From Vibrio porteresiae DSM 19223 (GTDB lineage: Bacteria; Pseudomonadota; Gammaproteobacteria; Enterobacterales; Vibrionaceae): DNA of 64,000 nt. The notes beneath the pieces were generated by a model that searched no databases, was not told where the DNA came from, and was given only the letters and a program-made list of their open reading frames with translations. Below, piece by piece: positions 1-9,391 of the stretch (position 1 is the first letter of the stretch; the number at the start of each line of letters is the position of its first letter). Location: assembly GCF_024347055.1 (NCBI RefSeq), contig NZ_AP024895.1:1798001-1862000 (forward strand), written 5' to 3'. A program made the position numbers and the translations under genes.

Positions 1-1822
1 CAAGTTCATCACTCAATAGTACGCCACGGAAAGCATCGACTACGGTTTCAGGCAGTTCAACGGCTTCACCGTTTTGTACTTTGATCACATTGCTGCGGAT
101 ATATTTTGCTAGCAGCATTTGACCTGCGTCCCAACGAGCAAACTCGTTACGCGCGTGAACCATCAAGAAGGTCAACTCGGCATCGGAGTAGTTGTATTCC
201 AGTTTCACTGGCGCAGAAAACTCGCGCAGTAATGATGGAATAGGTTGCTCTGCTACGTTATCGAACACGAACGTTTGCTTAGCTTCTTTCACATCGAGTA
301 CGTGATGGACAGGCTTTCCGTTACGTTGTAACTCAATAACCGAACCATCAGCGGCATACAGCTCAATATCAAACGGGATATGTAGCGGTTGTTTTTCTTT
401 CTGTTCGTGAGTCGGTTCAGTCACCTGCGCGACAGTGAGCGAGTAGGTTTTCGCTTGTGCATCGTATTGGCTTTCAACTGTAACCGTTGGCGTACCAGAC
501 TGGCTGTACCATAAACGGAATTGTTTTAGATCCACGCCTGATGCATCTTCCATTGCCGCAACAAAGTCTTCACAGGTTGCAGCAGTACCATCATGACGTT
601 CAAAGTATAACTTCATGCCTTTTTGGAATGCCGCTTCACCTAGCAAAGTGTGCATCATGCGAATCACTTCACTGCCCTTTTCGTACACGGTTACCGTGTA
701 GAAGTTGTTCATTTCAATCACTTTTTCAGGGCGAATTGGATGAGACATTGGGCTTGCGTCTTCAGCAAACTGAGGACCACGAATCACACGTACGTTATTA
801 ATACGGTTAACCGCGCGAGAGCCGAGATCGGAAGAGAATTCTTGATCACGGAAAACGGTTAAACCTTCTTTTAGGCTTAGTTGGAACCAATCGCGACAAG
901 TCACACGGTTACCAGTCCAGTTATGGAAGTATTCGTGACCAATCACGGATTCAATGCCAAGGTAATCGGCATCAGTCGCAGTTTGGTCATTGGCTAGCAC
1001 ATATTTAGAGTTAAAGATGTTCAAGCCTTTGTTTTCCATTGCGCCCATGTTGAAGAAGTCAACGGCAACCACCATGTAGATATCAAGATCGTATTCAAGG
1101 TCGAAACGTTCTTCATCCCACTTCATGGCATTGATGATAGAGACCATCGCATGGTTTGCTCGATCCAGGTTACCTTTATCAACAAACACTTCAAGTGCAA
1201 CATTGCGACCAGATTTCGTTTGGTATTGGTCACGACGCACATCAAAGTCACCTGCAACCAAGGCAAATAGATAACATGGTTTTGGATGAGGGTCTTGCCA
1301 TTTCACCCAATGGCGACCGTTATCGGCTAGGCCTTCTTCGATGCGGTTACCGTTGCTAAGCAAGAATGGGTAAGCGGCTTTATCAGCAATAACAGTGGTT
1401 GTGTATTTTGCTAGAACGTCAGGACGATCTAGATAATAGGTAATGCGACGGAAACCTTCCGCTTCACACTGAGTACAGAAAGCGCCGCCAGATTTGTACA
1501 AACCTTCTAAAGCGGTATTCGCTTCAGGATTAATCAAAGTCACAATCGTCAGTTCGCACTGCGATGGCAATTCACGAATTTCCAGGCTTGATTCGTCAGC
1601 GGTATAGTTCGACCAATCAGCACCGTCCACTTTTAATGCTTCGAGTGTCAGTCCTTCACCATCTAAAACCAGAGTTGTTGAATCACCAAGCTGCTTAACG
1701 TAAGAAACAGCAGTTACAGTCGTTGCCGTATCGTGTAAGTCAAACGTCAGTTCGATATCAGTGATGGTGTGGGAAGGCTGTTTATAATCTTTTCTGTATT
1801 TGGCTTGTGGAGTTTGAGCCAT
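1..1822 (-). CDS. pepN: Aminopeptidase N (M1 family), C-terminus outside window
   Basis: Zinc metallo-aminopeptidase of the cytoplasm that removes N-terminal residues from peptides. The frame is open from the ATG at 1822 to the left edge, about 607 codons of a protein usually near 870 residues, so the C-terminal helical part is missing here. The substrate-recognition motif GAMEN (around 1030-1050) and the zinc motif HEYFHNW (around 915-940) are both intact. The N-terminus MAQTPQAKYRKDYKQP is typical of gammaproteobacterial PepN. The gene is read alone and leftwards; the next gene upstream is on the same strand but ends in its own terminator, so pepN should have its own promoter within 1823-1990. 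Confidence 0.97.
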   Translation of the reverse strand, partial: MAQTPQAKYRKDYKQPSHTITDIELTFDLHDTATTVTAVSYVKQLGDSTTLVLDGEGLTLEALKVDGADWSNYTADESSLEIRELPSQCELTIVTLINPEANTALEGLYKSGGAFCTQCEAEGFRRITYYLDRPDVLAKYTTTVIADKAAYPFLLSNGNRIEEGLADNGRHWVKWQDPHPKPCYLFALVAGDFDVRRDQYQTKSGRNVALEVFVDKGNLDRANHAMVSIINAMKWDEERFDLEYDLDIYMVVAVDFFNMGAMENKGLNIFNSKYVLANDQTATDADYLGIESVIGHEYFHNWTGNRVTCRDWFQLSLKEGLTVFRDQEFSSDLGSRAVNRINNVRVIRGPQFAEDASPMSHPIRPEKVIEMNNFYTVTVYEKGSEVIRMMHTLLGEAAFQKGMKLYFERHDGTAATCEDFVAAMEDASGVDLKQFRLWYSQSGTPTVTVESQYDAQAKTYSLTVAQVTEPTHEQKEKQPLHIPFDIELYAADGSVIELQRNGKPVHHVLDVKEAKQTFVFDNVAEQPIPSLLREFSAPVKLEYNYSDAELTFLMVHARNEFARWDAGQMLLAKYIRSNVIKVQNGEAVELPETVVDAFRGVLLSDEL

Positions 1823-1987
1823 TGCCGTAATCCTTTTGACATAATGAAATGTGACTAAATGCCAACAACCTAAGCGACGATACAAATTTTTGCATCATGA
1901 GCAAACGTATCAAATAACTAATGAACTTAGATTAAGTTGGTCTTACCGATCTTAGGCTTGTTAGATTGAATAACAACCCCTAGGCAG

Positions 1988-2021
1988 AAAAAAACGAGGC
2001 ATTTGCAGCAAATACCTCGTA
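1988..2021 (-). terminator. Rho-independent terminator of the 2075-2749 gene
   Basis: On the minus strand an 11-bp stem (CGAGGTATTTG with CAAATGCCTCG, one mismatch) with a short loop is followed by a run of about seven T. It lies directly after the stop of the 2075-2749 gene and insulates pepN from it. Confidence 0.75.
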
Positions 2022-2074
2022 CTGTTTGGATAGAGTTTAATCAGTTGGACGGATTTATATCTGTTGCATAGGTG

Positions 2075-2749
2075 CTATTTGACGCGATCAAGCACAGCAA
2101 GCATGGCGCCATTTTCCACTTCAAGGGTGAGCTTGTTATCGGTCAATTTGTAACGCGTGTCGTGCTCACCTTGCTCATAAAACAAAACCAAGTGATCTTG
2201 CTCTGTGTAATAGACACCTTGATGAACCTTCTCTTCCCCTTTCGCATCAATCGCTCTGAATAAGAAGACAAAGTCCGGCTGGAGTAACAAATCGACACGA
2301 GTGACAGCGTCACTTAAATGACTATCATCACTGGTGACATATTCACTCGACCACATTCCCGCTAACGCGTTGGGCAGTGCCTTAGTGAAGTAAAGACCAT
2401 TAACATAGAGCATGTTGTGATTGCCCTTGTAATGATAAATTTGCGGATGGTCATTGCCCATATCCATCAAAATCGTATCTTCAGTGGCAGAATAAAGCCC
2501 TTCCCAATGGTCAATTTCAAAGTCCTGCTTTTGCACATCGATTGAAAATTGATAGTTGGAATGGAAACTGAGCTTAATCGCAACAAATTTGTCAGGTGCA
2601 TTTTCAGGATCTGGATTTAAAAAGTACCAGTCCCCCAGCAAAAGTGGCTGATCAAACTGGGTTAGGTCTTGGGAATTGTCTTCGTGACTCCACACCCAAG
2701 GGGCAAATACCAGAATGAAAGTGGAAAAAACTCGCTTAATCCATTTCAT
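2075..2749 (-). CDS. Secreted protein of unknown function, 224 aa
   Basis: I do not recognise a family. The start chosen is the ATG at 2749 because AAGGAGAG sits just upstream on the minus strand; a longer reading from 2770 would include the ribosome binding site itself. The N-terminus (MKWIKRVFSTFILVFAPWVW then SHEDN) is a basic region plus a hydrophobic stretch, a plausible Sec signal peptide, so export to the periplasm is inferred. The mature part is rich in aromatic and acidic residues and looks beta-rich, with several repeats of a 'W...LYSATEDTIL'-like strand pattern, suggesting a lipocalin-like or barrel fold, but this is only impression. It is a single-gene unit with its own terminator. 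Confidence 0.8.
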   Translation of the reverse strand: MKWIKRVFSTFILVFAPWVWSHEDNSQDLTQFDQPLLLGDWYFLNPDPENAPDKFVAIKLSFHSNYQFSIDVQKQDFEIDHWEGLYSATEDTILMDMGNDHPQIYHYKGNHNMLYVNGLYFTKALPNALAGMWSSEYVTSDDSHLSDAVTRVDLLLQPDFVFLFRAIDAKGEEKVHQGVYYTEQDHLVLFYEQGEHDTRYKLTDNKLTLEVENGAMLAVLDRVK

Positions 2750-2897
2750 TGTTCTCTCCTTGTTAAGCATCGACTTAACTTAAGCGTAGGAGAGATCATG
2801 TTGTGCGCCCTACAACTTCAGGGTAAAACCTATTGCACAAGTCACACCATCAAATGAAATTGGTTGAAATACTGGGGCGAATGCCAAAATTTGGGTA

Positions 2898-2923
2898 GAA
2901 AAAAAGCGGGCAACGCCCGCTTT
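2898..2923 (-). terminator. Terminator of the proQ-prc operon
   Basis: A perfect 9-bp stem AAAGCGGGC/GCCCGCTTT (2903-2923) with a 3-nt loop is followed on the minus strand by a T run (2898-2905). It lies just past the prc stop. Confidence 0.85.
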
Positions 2924-2944
2924 GACAATTTTTCTAGAACCCGA

Positions 2945-4948
2945 TTATTTCTGATCGTTCACCATGTCGACAGTGATATCCACTGCTTCATCAAGGTACG
3001 CATCAGGTGCTTGATAATCTTTTGGCACATCTTGCAACGTTTTGAAAGTTGGCTTACCTGCCGCTTTCTCGCGTTCATTAATGCGCGTTAAACGCAATTG
3101 ATCAGCTTCTTCAGTCTGTTGCTTACGTACATTTTCATTCAAAGACAAGGTATTATCGTCTTTCTCTGCTTTGTACTTGGCAATATCCTGAGCGATGAAA
3201 CCAAACTCCATATCTTTTGCAATACGTTGTTTGTGCTGCGCAGTCAGTTCAACAATCAGTTTTGATTCGTCCTGCACAGGTTGGTAGTTCGCTTTATCAA
3301 TGCTATCCCATGGCAGTGCGTTATCTTCAACACTTTCCCCAGTATCTTTAGGATCGATTGGGGTTGGGAACGGGATGTCAGGCACGACACCTTTATTTTG
3401 CGTACTACCCCCATTGATGCGATAAAACTTCTGGATAGTGTATTGAACATAACCTAGTGGTTGGTCAAACAGATCGTAAATATGGTTAAGCGAACGATGC
3501 TGTTGCACAGTACCTTTACCATAGGAGTTTTCTCCGACGATAACGGCACGTCCATAATCTTGCATTGCTGCAGCAAAGATTTCTGACGCGGAAGCACTAT
3601 AACGGTTGATAAGCACCGTCATTGGTCCGGTGTAACTCTCTTTACCGTCCGTGTCACTGTTGACATTGACACGACCATAACTGTCGCGCACTTGTACAAC
3701 TGGGCCACTGGTAATAAATAGACCGCTTAATGCTGTCGCTTCTGTCAGTGCACCGCCCCCGTTATCACGAAGGTCAACAACAATACCATCAACGTGCTTG
3801 GCTTTCAGATCGGTAATTAACTTATCGGTATCAGCAGCAAGGCCAACATAGAAGCTTGGTACTTCTAGTACACCAATCTGCTTACCGTCTTGTTTCATGA
3901 TCTTAGATTTAACCGCACGGTCTTCAAGACGAATCTTGTCGCGAACAATTGTGACAACGTGACTTTTAGCATCTTTTCCATCAGGGATGACTTGCAGTTT
4001 TACCTTAGTCCCTTTCGGTCCTTTGATAAGCTGCACTACATCATCTAAACGCCAGCCAACCACATCGACGATTTTTTCACCATCTTGACCGACGCCGATA
4101 ATTTTATCGCCTTCAGCCAGTTGTTTACCCTTCTCTGCCGGTCCACCTTTTACCAGTGAACGGACGACCGTGTAGTCGTCAGTATCTTGCAATACCGCAC
4201 CTATCCCTTCGAGAGATAAGTTCATCTCTGTCTGGAATTGTTCAGCACTACGCGGAGAAAGATAGCTAGTATGAGGATCAATAGAGCGCGCGAAGGCATT
4301 CATGTACATTTGAAATACATCTTCGCTGTGGGTTTGAGTTAGACGTTTAATGGCATTGTCGTAACGCTTTGCCAACGTCTTTTTGATTTCTGGCCACTCT
4401 TTACCTGATAACTTCAGGTTAAGCGCGTCATATTTCACTCGCTTACGCCATAAATCATCAAGCTCTGCCACGTTTTGCGGCCAAGCTTCTTTAGAACGGT
4501 CTAACTCGATTGACTCATCGGTGTCGAACTTAATTTCATGATCAAGTAGAGATAACGCGTATTGATAACGTTCAAAGCGTTTTTTCTCAGACAAGTTATA
4601 CAAATCAAACGCGATTTGGTTATCACCTGCCTTAAGTTGATCATCCAGTTCTGTGGACCAAGTTTTAAATGAATCAATATCCGCTTGGGTAAAAATGTTG
4701 TGGTTGTAATCCAACATATTTATATAGCGGTCAAAGATCTTCTTAGAAAACTCGTCGTCGAGATTGAAATGTTTGTAATGAGAACGGGTGAATCGAGAAG
4801 TCACTCGCTTGCTTGCAATTTCATGTTGAGCTTGAGGTGCAAGAACAGGCAGGTCTGATTCATGAATGGTGGCTTCGACAGCCTCAGCTGAAAAGGCTGC
4901 TAGCCAAACGCTAGCAGCAATCAGAGTCAATTTTGAACGGCATTTCAT
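2945..4948 (-). CDS. prc: Tail-specific (carboxy-terminal) protease Prc/Tsp
   Basis: Periplasmic serine protease that degrades proteins with nonpolar C-termini and processes cell-wall enzymes and lipoprotein partners. The 667 residues match the usual length. Order: signal peptide (MKCRSKLTLIAASVWLAAFS, cut near AEA), N-terminal helical region, PDZ domain with GIGAVLQ and GPAEKGKQL around residues 245-330, then the S41 catalytic domain. The nucleophile Ser lies in NRYSASASEIFAAAM and the Lys in SYGKGTVQQ; the substrate-loop DLRDNGGG is also present. It follows proQ by 17 nt and is surely cotranscribed with it, as in other gammaproteobacteria. The ribosome binding site AAGGAG is about 12 nt ahead of the ATG. 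Confidence 0.97.
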   Translation of the reverse strand: MKCRSKLTLIAASVWLAAFSAEAVEATIHESDLPVLAPQAQHEIASKRVTSRFTRSHYKHFNLDDEFSKKIFDRYINMLDYNHNIFTQADIDSFKTWSTELDDQLKAGDNQIAFDLYNLSEKKRFERYQYALSLLDHEIKFDTDESIELDRSKEAWPQNVAELDDLWRKRVKYDALNLKLSGKEWPEIKKTLAKRYDNAIKRLTQTHSEDVFQMYMNAFARSIDPHTSYLSPRSAEQFQTEMNLSLEGIGAVLQDTDDYTVVRSLVKGGPAEKGKQLAEGDKIIGVGQDGEKIVDVVGWRLDDVVQLIKGPKGTKVKLQVIPDGKDAKSHVVTIVRDKIRLEDRAVKSKIMKQDGKQIGVLEVPSFYVGLAADTDKLITDLKAKHVDGIVVDLRDNGGGALTEATALSGLFITSGPVVQVRDSYGRVNVNSDTDGKESYTGPMTVLINRYSASASEIFAAAMQDYGRAVIVGENSYGKGTVQQHRSLNHIYDLFDQPLGYVQYTIQKFYRINGGSTQNKGVVPDIPFPTPIDPKDTGESVEDNALPWDSIDKANYQPVQDESKLIVELTAQHKQRIAKDMEFGFIAQDIAKYKAEKDDNTLSLNENVRKQQTEEADQLRLTRINEREKAAGKPTFKTLQDVPKDYQAPDAYLDEAVDITVDMVNDQK

Positions 4949-4965
4949 GCGTAGGAATGTCTCCT

Positions 4966-5595
4966 TTATGCGCGTAGATGCTCCACTTTCACAACCATTT
5001 GTAGGCCGTTGCCAAGCTGAACACGCACATCTTCCTTATTGATTTCAACGATGGTCGCAGCCATGTTGCCTTTGCCCATGTTGACATTCACTTGTTTACC
5101 GATGATCACTTCATCAGCATTCAAAGAACGAGTTTCCACTGGCTTTTCTGCTTTTGGTGCTGTTTTTACTTGTGGACGACGAGGCTGTTGTGGCTTTTTC
5201 GCTTTTGGCGATTTTGCTTTTGCTTCTTCACGAGCTTTTTTGTTCTGCTCTTTACGACGTGCATCAACACGAGCTTTGCTTTCTGCAAGTGCTGCTTGAG
5301 CATGATCAACATGTTCTTGCTCTAGTGCACCACACTCGTTTCCATCTAAGTCCACACGTACAGCACCAGGTTTAACACCGTGCAGATAGCGCCATGAAGA
5401 AGTGTACTGTCTTAACGCAGCACGCAGCTGAGTTTTGCTCACTTTCGGGTCGTCACTTAGGCGATCAGCAAGGTCTTGAAAAATACCAATTTTCAAAGGT
5501 TTTGCTTCACCATCTAAAGTAAAGCATTTAGGGAAACATTCAGCAATATATGCAATCACTTCTTTGCTGTTTTTTAACTTTTCAGTGTTTTCCAT
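4966..5595 (-). CDS. proQ: RNA chaperone ProQ
   Basis: ProQ/FinO-family RNA-binding protein that binds structured sRNAs and mRNA 3' ends. Domains: N-terminal FinO-like domain (about residues 8-120, including CFPKCFTLDGEAKPLKIG), a lysine/alanine-rich linker (about 120-155), and a C-terminal Tudor-like domain (VIIGKQVNVNMGKGNMAATI to the end). 209 residues is close to the E. coli length of 232, with a shorter linker. The ATG at 5595 has AGGA upstream. It is the first gene of the proQ-prc operon. Confidence 0.97.
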   Translation of the reverse strand: MENTEKLKNSKEVIAYIAECFPKCFTLDGEAKPLKIGIFQDLADRLSDDPKVSKTQLRAALRQYTSSWRYLHGVKPGAVRVDLDGNECGALEQEHVDHAQAALAESKARVDARRKEQNKKAREEAKAKSPKAKKPQQPRRPQVKTAPKAEKPVETRSLNADEVIIGKQVNVNMGKGNMAATIVEINKEDVRVQLGNGLQMVVKVEHLRA

Positions 5596-5695
5596 GAGGA
5601 TTCCTGGTTTGTGCGGCTAAGTCCGCTAAACATTTTGACAAATATGTCCGGTATTATAGTGACCTGTCTAGGAAAAACCACAGGTAAACACCAAT

Positions 5696-6169
5696 TTATG
5701 CGTTGTTAGCGTGTGAATTAAGCAGCTTTTCCACCTCAGTCATCAAATTGGTCAATCCTTGTTGATCAATTTCACTAAATCGGCCAATAGATGGGCTATC
5801 AATATCAAGCACACCTGCTACTTTGCCATTGATAGAAAAAGGAATAACCAATTCAGAGTTACTTGCAGCATCACAAGCAATGTGACCTTCAAATTCGTGT
5901 ACATCGTAAATACGTTGCACGCTATTAGTAGCGACAGCCGTACCACACACGCCTTTACCAACCGGAATACGAACACAAGCGGGTAAACCTTGGAATGGGC
6001 CTAAAACCAATTCATCTTTATCCATTAAATAAAAACCGACCCAATTGAGGTCTTCAAGTTCCATATTTAATAGTGCGCTGACGTTCGCTAGGTTAGCAAT
6101 GAGGTTAGGCTCTGACTCGACAAGAGAGACAGCTTGTTTGGTTAAACGTTGGTATTGTTCGATATTCAT
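5696..6169 (-). CDS. msrC: Free methionine-(R)-sulfoxide reductase (GAF domain)
   Basis: Reduces free L-methionine-(R)-sulfoxide in the cytoplasm, part of oxidative damage repair. A single GAF domain spans nearly all of the 157 residues. The three cysteines of the family are present: PACVRIPVGKGVCGTA supplies two and HIACDAASNSE the third. GGAAG-type Shine-Dalgarno (GGAAG) precedes the ATG at 6169. It is separated from proQ by 100 nt and is divergent from the ABC exporter at 6261, the 91-nt gap between them serving both promoters. Confidence 0.95.
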   Translation of the reverse strand: MNIEQYQRLTKQAVSLVESEPNLIANLANVSALLNMELEDLNWVGFYLMDKDELVLGPFQGLPACVRIPVGKGVCGTAVATNSVQRIYDVHEFEGHIACDAASNSELVIPFSINGKVAGVLDIDSPSIGRFSEIDQQGLTNLMTEVEKLLNSHANNA

Positions 6170-6260
6170 AAAAACTTCCGATTGAAAAAAACAAAGACTT
6201 CACTAAAAGGAGTTCGTACAATGTTGCCCTACTTATTATAAGGATGCACTCACTACTCTA

Positions 6261-8057
6261 ATGACGTACTCCAGTGACACTATTAACGGTTCTTGGCTCA
6301 TAACACAAGCGAAAAGACATAGGTCAAAGCTGATTTTAGCCAATATCATCGCCCTGCTTGCTACCGCAGTCAGCGTTCCTGTTCCCCTCTTAATGCCACT
6401 GATGGTCGATGAGGTTCTCATGCATAAGCCTGGTAAAGGCTTAGAGATCATGAATCAGGTTCTACCGAGTGCTTGGCAAACCGCCATTGGATATATCTTC
6501 TTTACGCTGTTCCTTGTTGTGCTCATGAGAACCATAGGCCAGCTACTTAATATCTTGCAAAACCGGCAATTTACGTTGGTGTCAAAAACCATCACGTATC
6601 AAATGCGCTGCAAGATGATCGATAAATTGGGACGAATTAGCATAAAACAATATGAGACTCGTGGGAGTGGTGGAATAAACGCCCATTTAGTCACAGATAT
6701 TGAAACGATTGACCAATTTATCGGCACTACCCTAAGTAAATTTCTTATCGGCATTCTCACGGTAACAGGAACCGCTGCAGTTCTTCTCTGGCTTGACTGG
6801 CGCTTAGGGCTGTTTATTTTGCTGGTCAATCCCATCGTGCTCTACTTCTCGAAAAAACTGGGAAGTAATGTAAAGTCGTTGAAGAAGCGCGAAAACCAAG
6901 CCTTTGAATCTTTTCAAAATAAATTGGTAGAAACCTTGGATGGCATCTATCAACTGCGTGCAGCCAATCGCGAACGTGAATTTCTCCAACGGCTTAAAGA
7001 GCAAGCCAATGAAGTTCGTGCCAACGCTGACAAATACGCTTGGCAGTCAGAAGCCGCTGGTCGCCTCTCTTTTCTGCTGTTCTTAATGGGCTTTGAACTG
7101 TTTCGTGCCATGGCGATGCTGATGGTGCTATTTAGTGATATGACGATTGGGCAAATTTTTGCCGTATTTAGCTATCTTTGGTTTATGCTCGGCCCTGTTC
7201 AAGAACTACTGGGAATTCAGTTTTCTTGGTATGGAGCCAAAGCCGCGTTGAAGCGCATTAATGATCTCTTGGAACTCGAAGAGGAACATCGCCCAGTCTC
7301 CAAAGTGAATCCTTTCACCAACGAGCGTCATGTTGAGGTTCAAGTGGAGGATGTGTGCTTCTCTTATAACGGTGAAAATGCAGTGCTCGATCACCTTAGC
7401 CTAACGATTCCTGCAGGGAAAAAAGTCGCTCTTGTCGGAGCCAGTGGCGGTGGTAAATCGACGTTGATTCAACTTCTTATCGGCGTTTATCGGCAGAATT
7501 CTGGCACCATACGCTATAACGGTGAAGCTACTGACGATATCTCATTTTCTATCATTCGCGATAAAATTGCCGTGGTGTTACAGCAGCCGGTGTTGTTTAA
7601 CGATTCACTGCGCAATAACCTCACTTTGGGTAATGACTATACTGAAGAGGCGTTATGGAATGCCCTTAATGTGGCTCAAATGAATGATGTGATTAAACAA
7701 CTAACTAATGGACTAGACACCCAAATTGGTCGTAATGGCATTCGTCTTTCTGGCGGACAGCGTCAACGCCTGGCTATCGCGAGAATGGTGCTCTGTGACC
7801 CGCAATTTGTGATCCTCGATGAAGCGACGTCCGCTCTCGACACAGCTACAGAAGCAGCGTTACATCATGCATTAAGTGTGTTCCTTCAGGGCCGCACGAC
7901 TCTGATTGTTGCGCATCGATTATCTGCGGTAAAACAGGCGGATCTTATCTATGTCTTAGAAGATGGTCGCGTCACTCAATCCGGTACGCATGGCGAACTG
8001 GTCAATCAAGAAGGCTTATACCAAACTCTTTATGGTACTGTACAATCCCCACAATAA
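6261..8057 (+). CDS. ABC exporter, fused membrane and ATPase domains (type IV, MsbA/LapB-like half-transporter)
   Basis: Half-size ABC exporter expected to work as a homodimer in the inner membrane. The N-terminal half (residues about 15-310) carries six hydrophobic segments; the ATPase half has Walker A GASGGGKST, the signature LSGGQRQRLAIARM, Walker B FVILDEATSAL and the H-loop histidine in IVAHRLS. Substrate cannot be told from sequence; multidrug, lipid or peptide are all possible. It lies 62 nt ahead of letA on the same strand, so partial cotranscription with letA-letB is possible, but the gap and the conserved letA-letB-rsmF order elsewhere suggest independent origin. Confidence 0.9.
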   Translation: MTYSSDTINGSWLITQAKRHRSKLILANIIALLATAVSVPVPLLMPLMVDEVLMHKPGKGLEIMNQVLPSAWQTAIGYIFFTLFLVVLMRTIGQLLNILQNRQFTLVSKTITYQMRCKMIDKLGRISIKQYETRGSGGINAHLVTDIETIDQFIGTTLSKFLIGILTVTGTAAVLLWLDWRLGLFILLVNPIVLYFSKKLGSNVKSLKKRENQAFESFQNKLVETLDGIYQLRAANREREFLQRLKEQANEVRANADKYAWQSEAAGRLSFLLFLMGFELFRAMAMLMVLFSDMTIGQIFAVFSYLWFMLGPVQELLGIQFSWYGAKAALKRINDLLELEEEHRPVSKVNPFTNERHVEVQVEDVCFSYNGENAVLDHLSLTIPAGKKVALVGASGGGKSTLIQLLIGVYRQNSGTIRYNGEATDDISFSIIRDKIAVVLQQPVLFNDSLRNNLTLGNDYTEEALWNALNVAQMNDVIKQLTNGLDTQIGRNGIRLSGGQRQRLAIARMVLCDPQFVILDEATSALDTATEAALHHALSVFLQGRTTLIVAHRLSAVKQADLIYVLEDGRVTQSGTHGELVNQEGLYQTLYGTVQSPQ

Positions 8058-8119
8058 CTTAACGTCGGGGCGAAGCATGACACTAAGTAGTGACGTTGTA
8101 ACACGAATGGATAAAAGAA

Positions 8120-9391
8120 TTGCACGATAAAGATACACCTATATTTCAATCCTTTACCCCTCTAAATGACAAGGTTCGCTTATGTCAGGGGTGCGATTTG
8201 CCAATCCGCGTCCAACAAGAGTTACCTTACGGTAAAAATGCCTATTGCCCGCGCTGTGGTACCCAGCTAAGCCGGGGCGGAAGCCCATCGTTATCAGGTA
8301 ACTTAGCTCTGGCGATCACCTGTTTACTGCTGTTTATTCCTGCGTTTATCTTCCCGTTTATTTCTATTCATTTACTTGGCGTCACTTTCAGCGCGACGGT
8401 TCCAGAGGGCGCATGGAATTTAATGAGCCATGGTTTTCCTTTGCTCTCACTGTTAGTGCTGTTTTGCAGTGTTATTGCCCCTATTGTTCTTTGTGCAGCT
8501 TTGGTGGTTTGCCATCTAGCATTACATAAACACTGGTTTACCGGCATGAAGCTTGGAACAACGATAATTTATCGTTTAAAACCGTGGGCAATGATTGATG
8601 TTTTTCTTGTCAGCGTGGCCGTCGCTTGCTTTAAATTAAAAGACTATTCCGACATTATTGTGGGTCCAGCTCTTTATGCATTGATAGTGCTGCAACTGCT
8701 CTCGGTGCTGTTGATCAGTCGAGTCAGTTTGCGTCGTTACTGGGAAGCGTGGCGACCAGAGCACACCTTTGAACATCAAAGCAAAGAACGTCACTGTATT
8801 TACTGCCATCTTTCGCAACCGGTTGGCACTCATTGCCAACGTTGCCATCAACCGCTGCATCATCGTAAGCCGCGCTCACTTGAACGCACACTGGCGTACC
8901 TTTTAGCTGCCAGTTTGGCGATATTTCCAGCAAACCTCATCCCAATCTCAATTTTGATCACCAATGGACAACGCTTGGAAGATACTATCTACTCCGGTGT
9001 GATTTCCTTGTTTAACAGTCAGATGCCTGGGATTGCGATTATTATTTTTGTTGCCAGTATTCTCGTGCCAATGGCAAAGATATTGGGCTTAGGTTATCTA
9101 TTGGTATGCGCCCATTGGCGCAAAGAACGTTTTCAGCGCCAACGAATGAAAATCTATTTTGTGGTCAAGGTGATTGGCAAATGGTCAATGTTAGATCTGT
9201 TTGTCATCTCCATCATGTTGACCTTGGTCGACAGAGGCCAAATTCTCGATTTTGTGCCCGGCATTGGTGCCATCGCTTTTGGTTTAGTGGTGTTTCTCAC
9301 TTTACTCGCCACTGAAAGTTTAGATTCAAGATTACTTTGGGATAATCACCCCAATTCTCCTACTTCTGGCAGGTCTATTAATGAACGATAA
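8120..9391 (+). CDS. letA: Lipid-transport membrane protein LetA (YebS, PqiA family)
   Basis: Integral inner-membrane partner of the MCE tunnel protein LetB; moves lipids between inner and outer membrane. 423 residues, close to E. coli YebS. Two zinc-ribbon-like modules are visible, CQGC/CPRC near residues 22-45 and CIYC/CQRC near 226-242, each followed by a set of transmembrane segments, the standard tandem PqiA layout. The start is the TTG at 8120; no in-frame ATG precedes the first CxxC, so a TTG start is the best choice, though its Shine-Dalgarno is weak. It overlaps letB by 11 nt. Confidence 0.93.
   Translation: MHDKDTPIFQSFTPLNDKVRLCQGCDLPIRVQQELPYGKNAYCPRCGTQLSRGGSPSLSGNLALAITCLLLFIPAFIFPFISIHLLGVTFSATVPEGAWNLMSHGFPLLSLLVLFCSVIAPIVLCAALVVCHLALHKHWFTGMKLGTTIIYRLKPWAMIDVFLVSVAVACFKLKDYSDIIVGPALYALIVLQLLSVLLISRVSLRRYWEAWRPEHTFEHQSKERHCIYCHLSQPVGTHCQRCHQPLHHRKPRSLERTLAYLLAASLAIFPANLIPISILITNGQRLEDTIYSGVISLFNSQMPGIAIIIFVASILVPMAKILGLGYLLVCAHWRKERFQRQRMKIYFVVKVIGKWSMLDLFVISIMLTLVDRGQILDFVPGIGAIAFGLVVFLTLLATESLDSRLLWDNHPNSPTSGRSINER

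Noticed and set aside
8107..8131. ATG at 8107 as the letA start
   Set aside because: It is out of frame with LetA and ends after seven codons (stop at 8128-8130).
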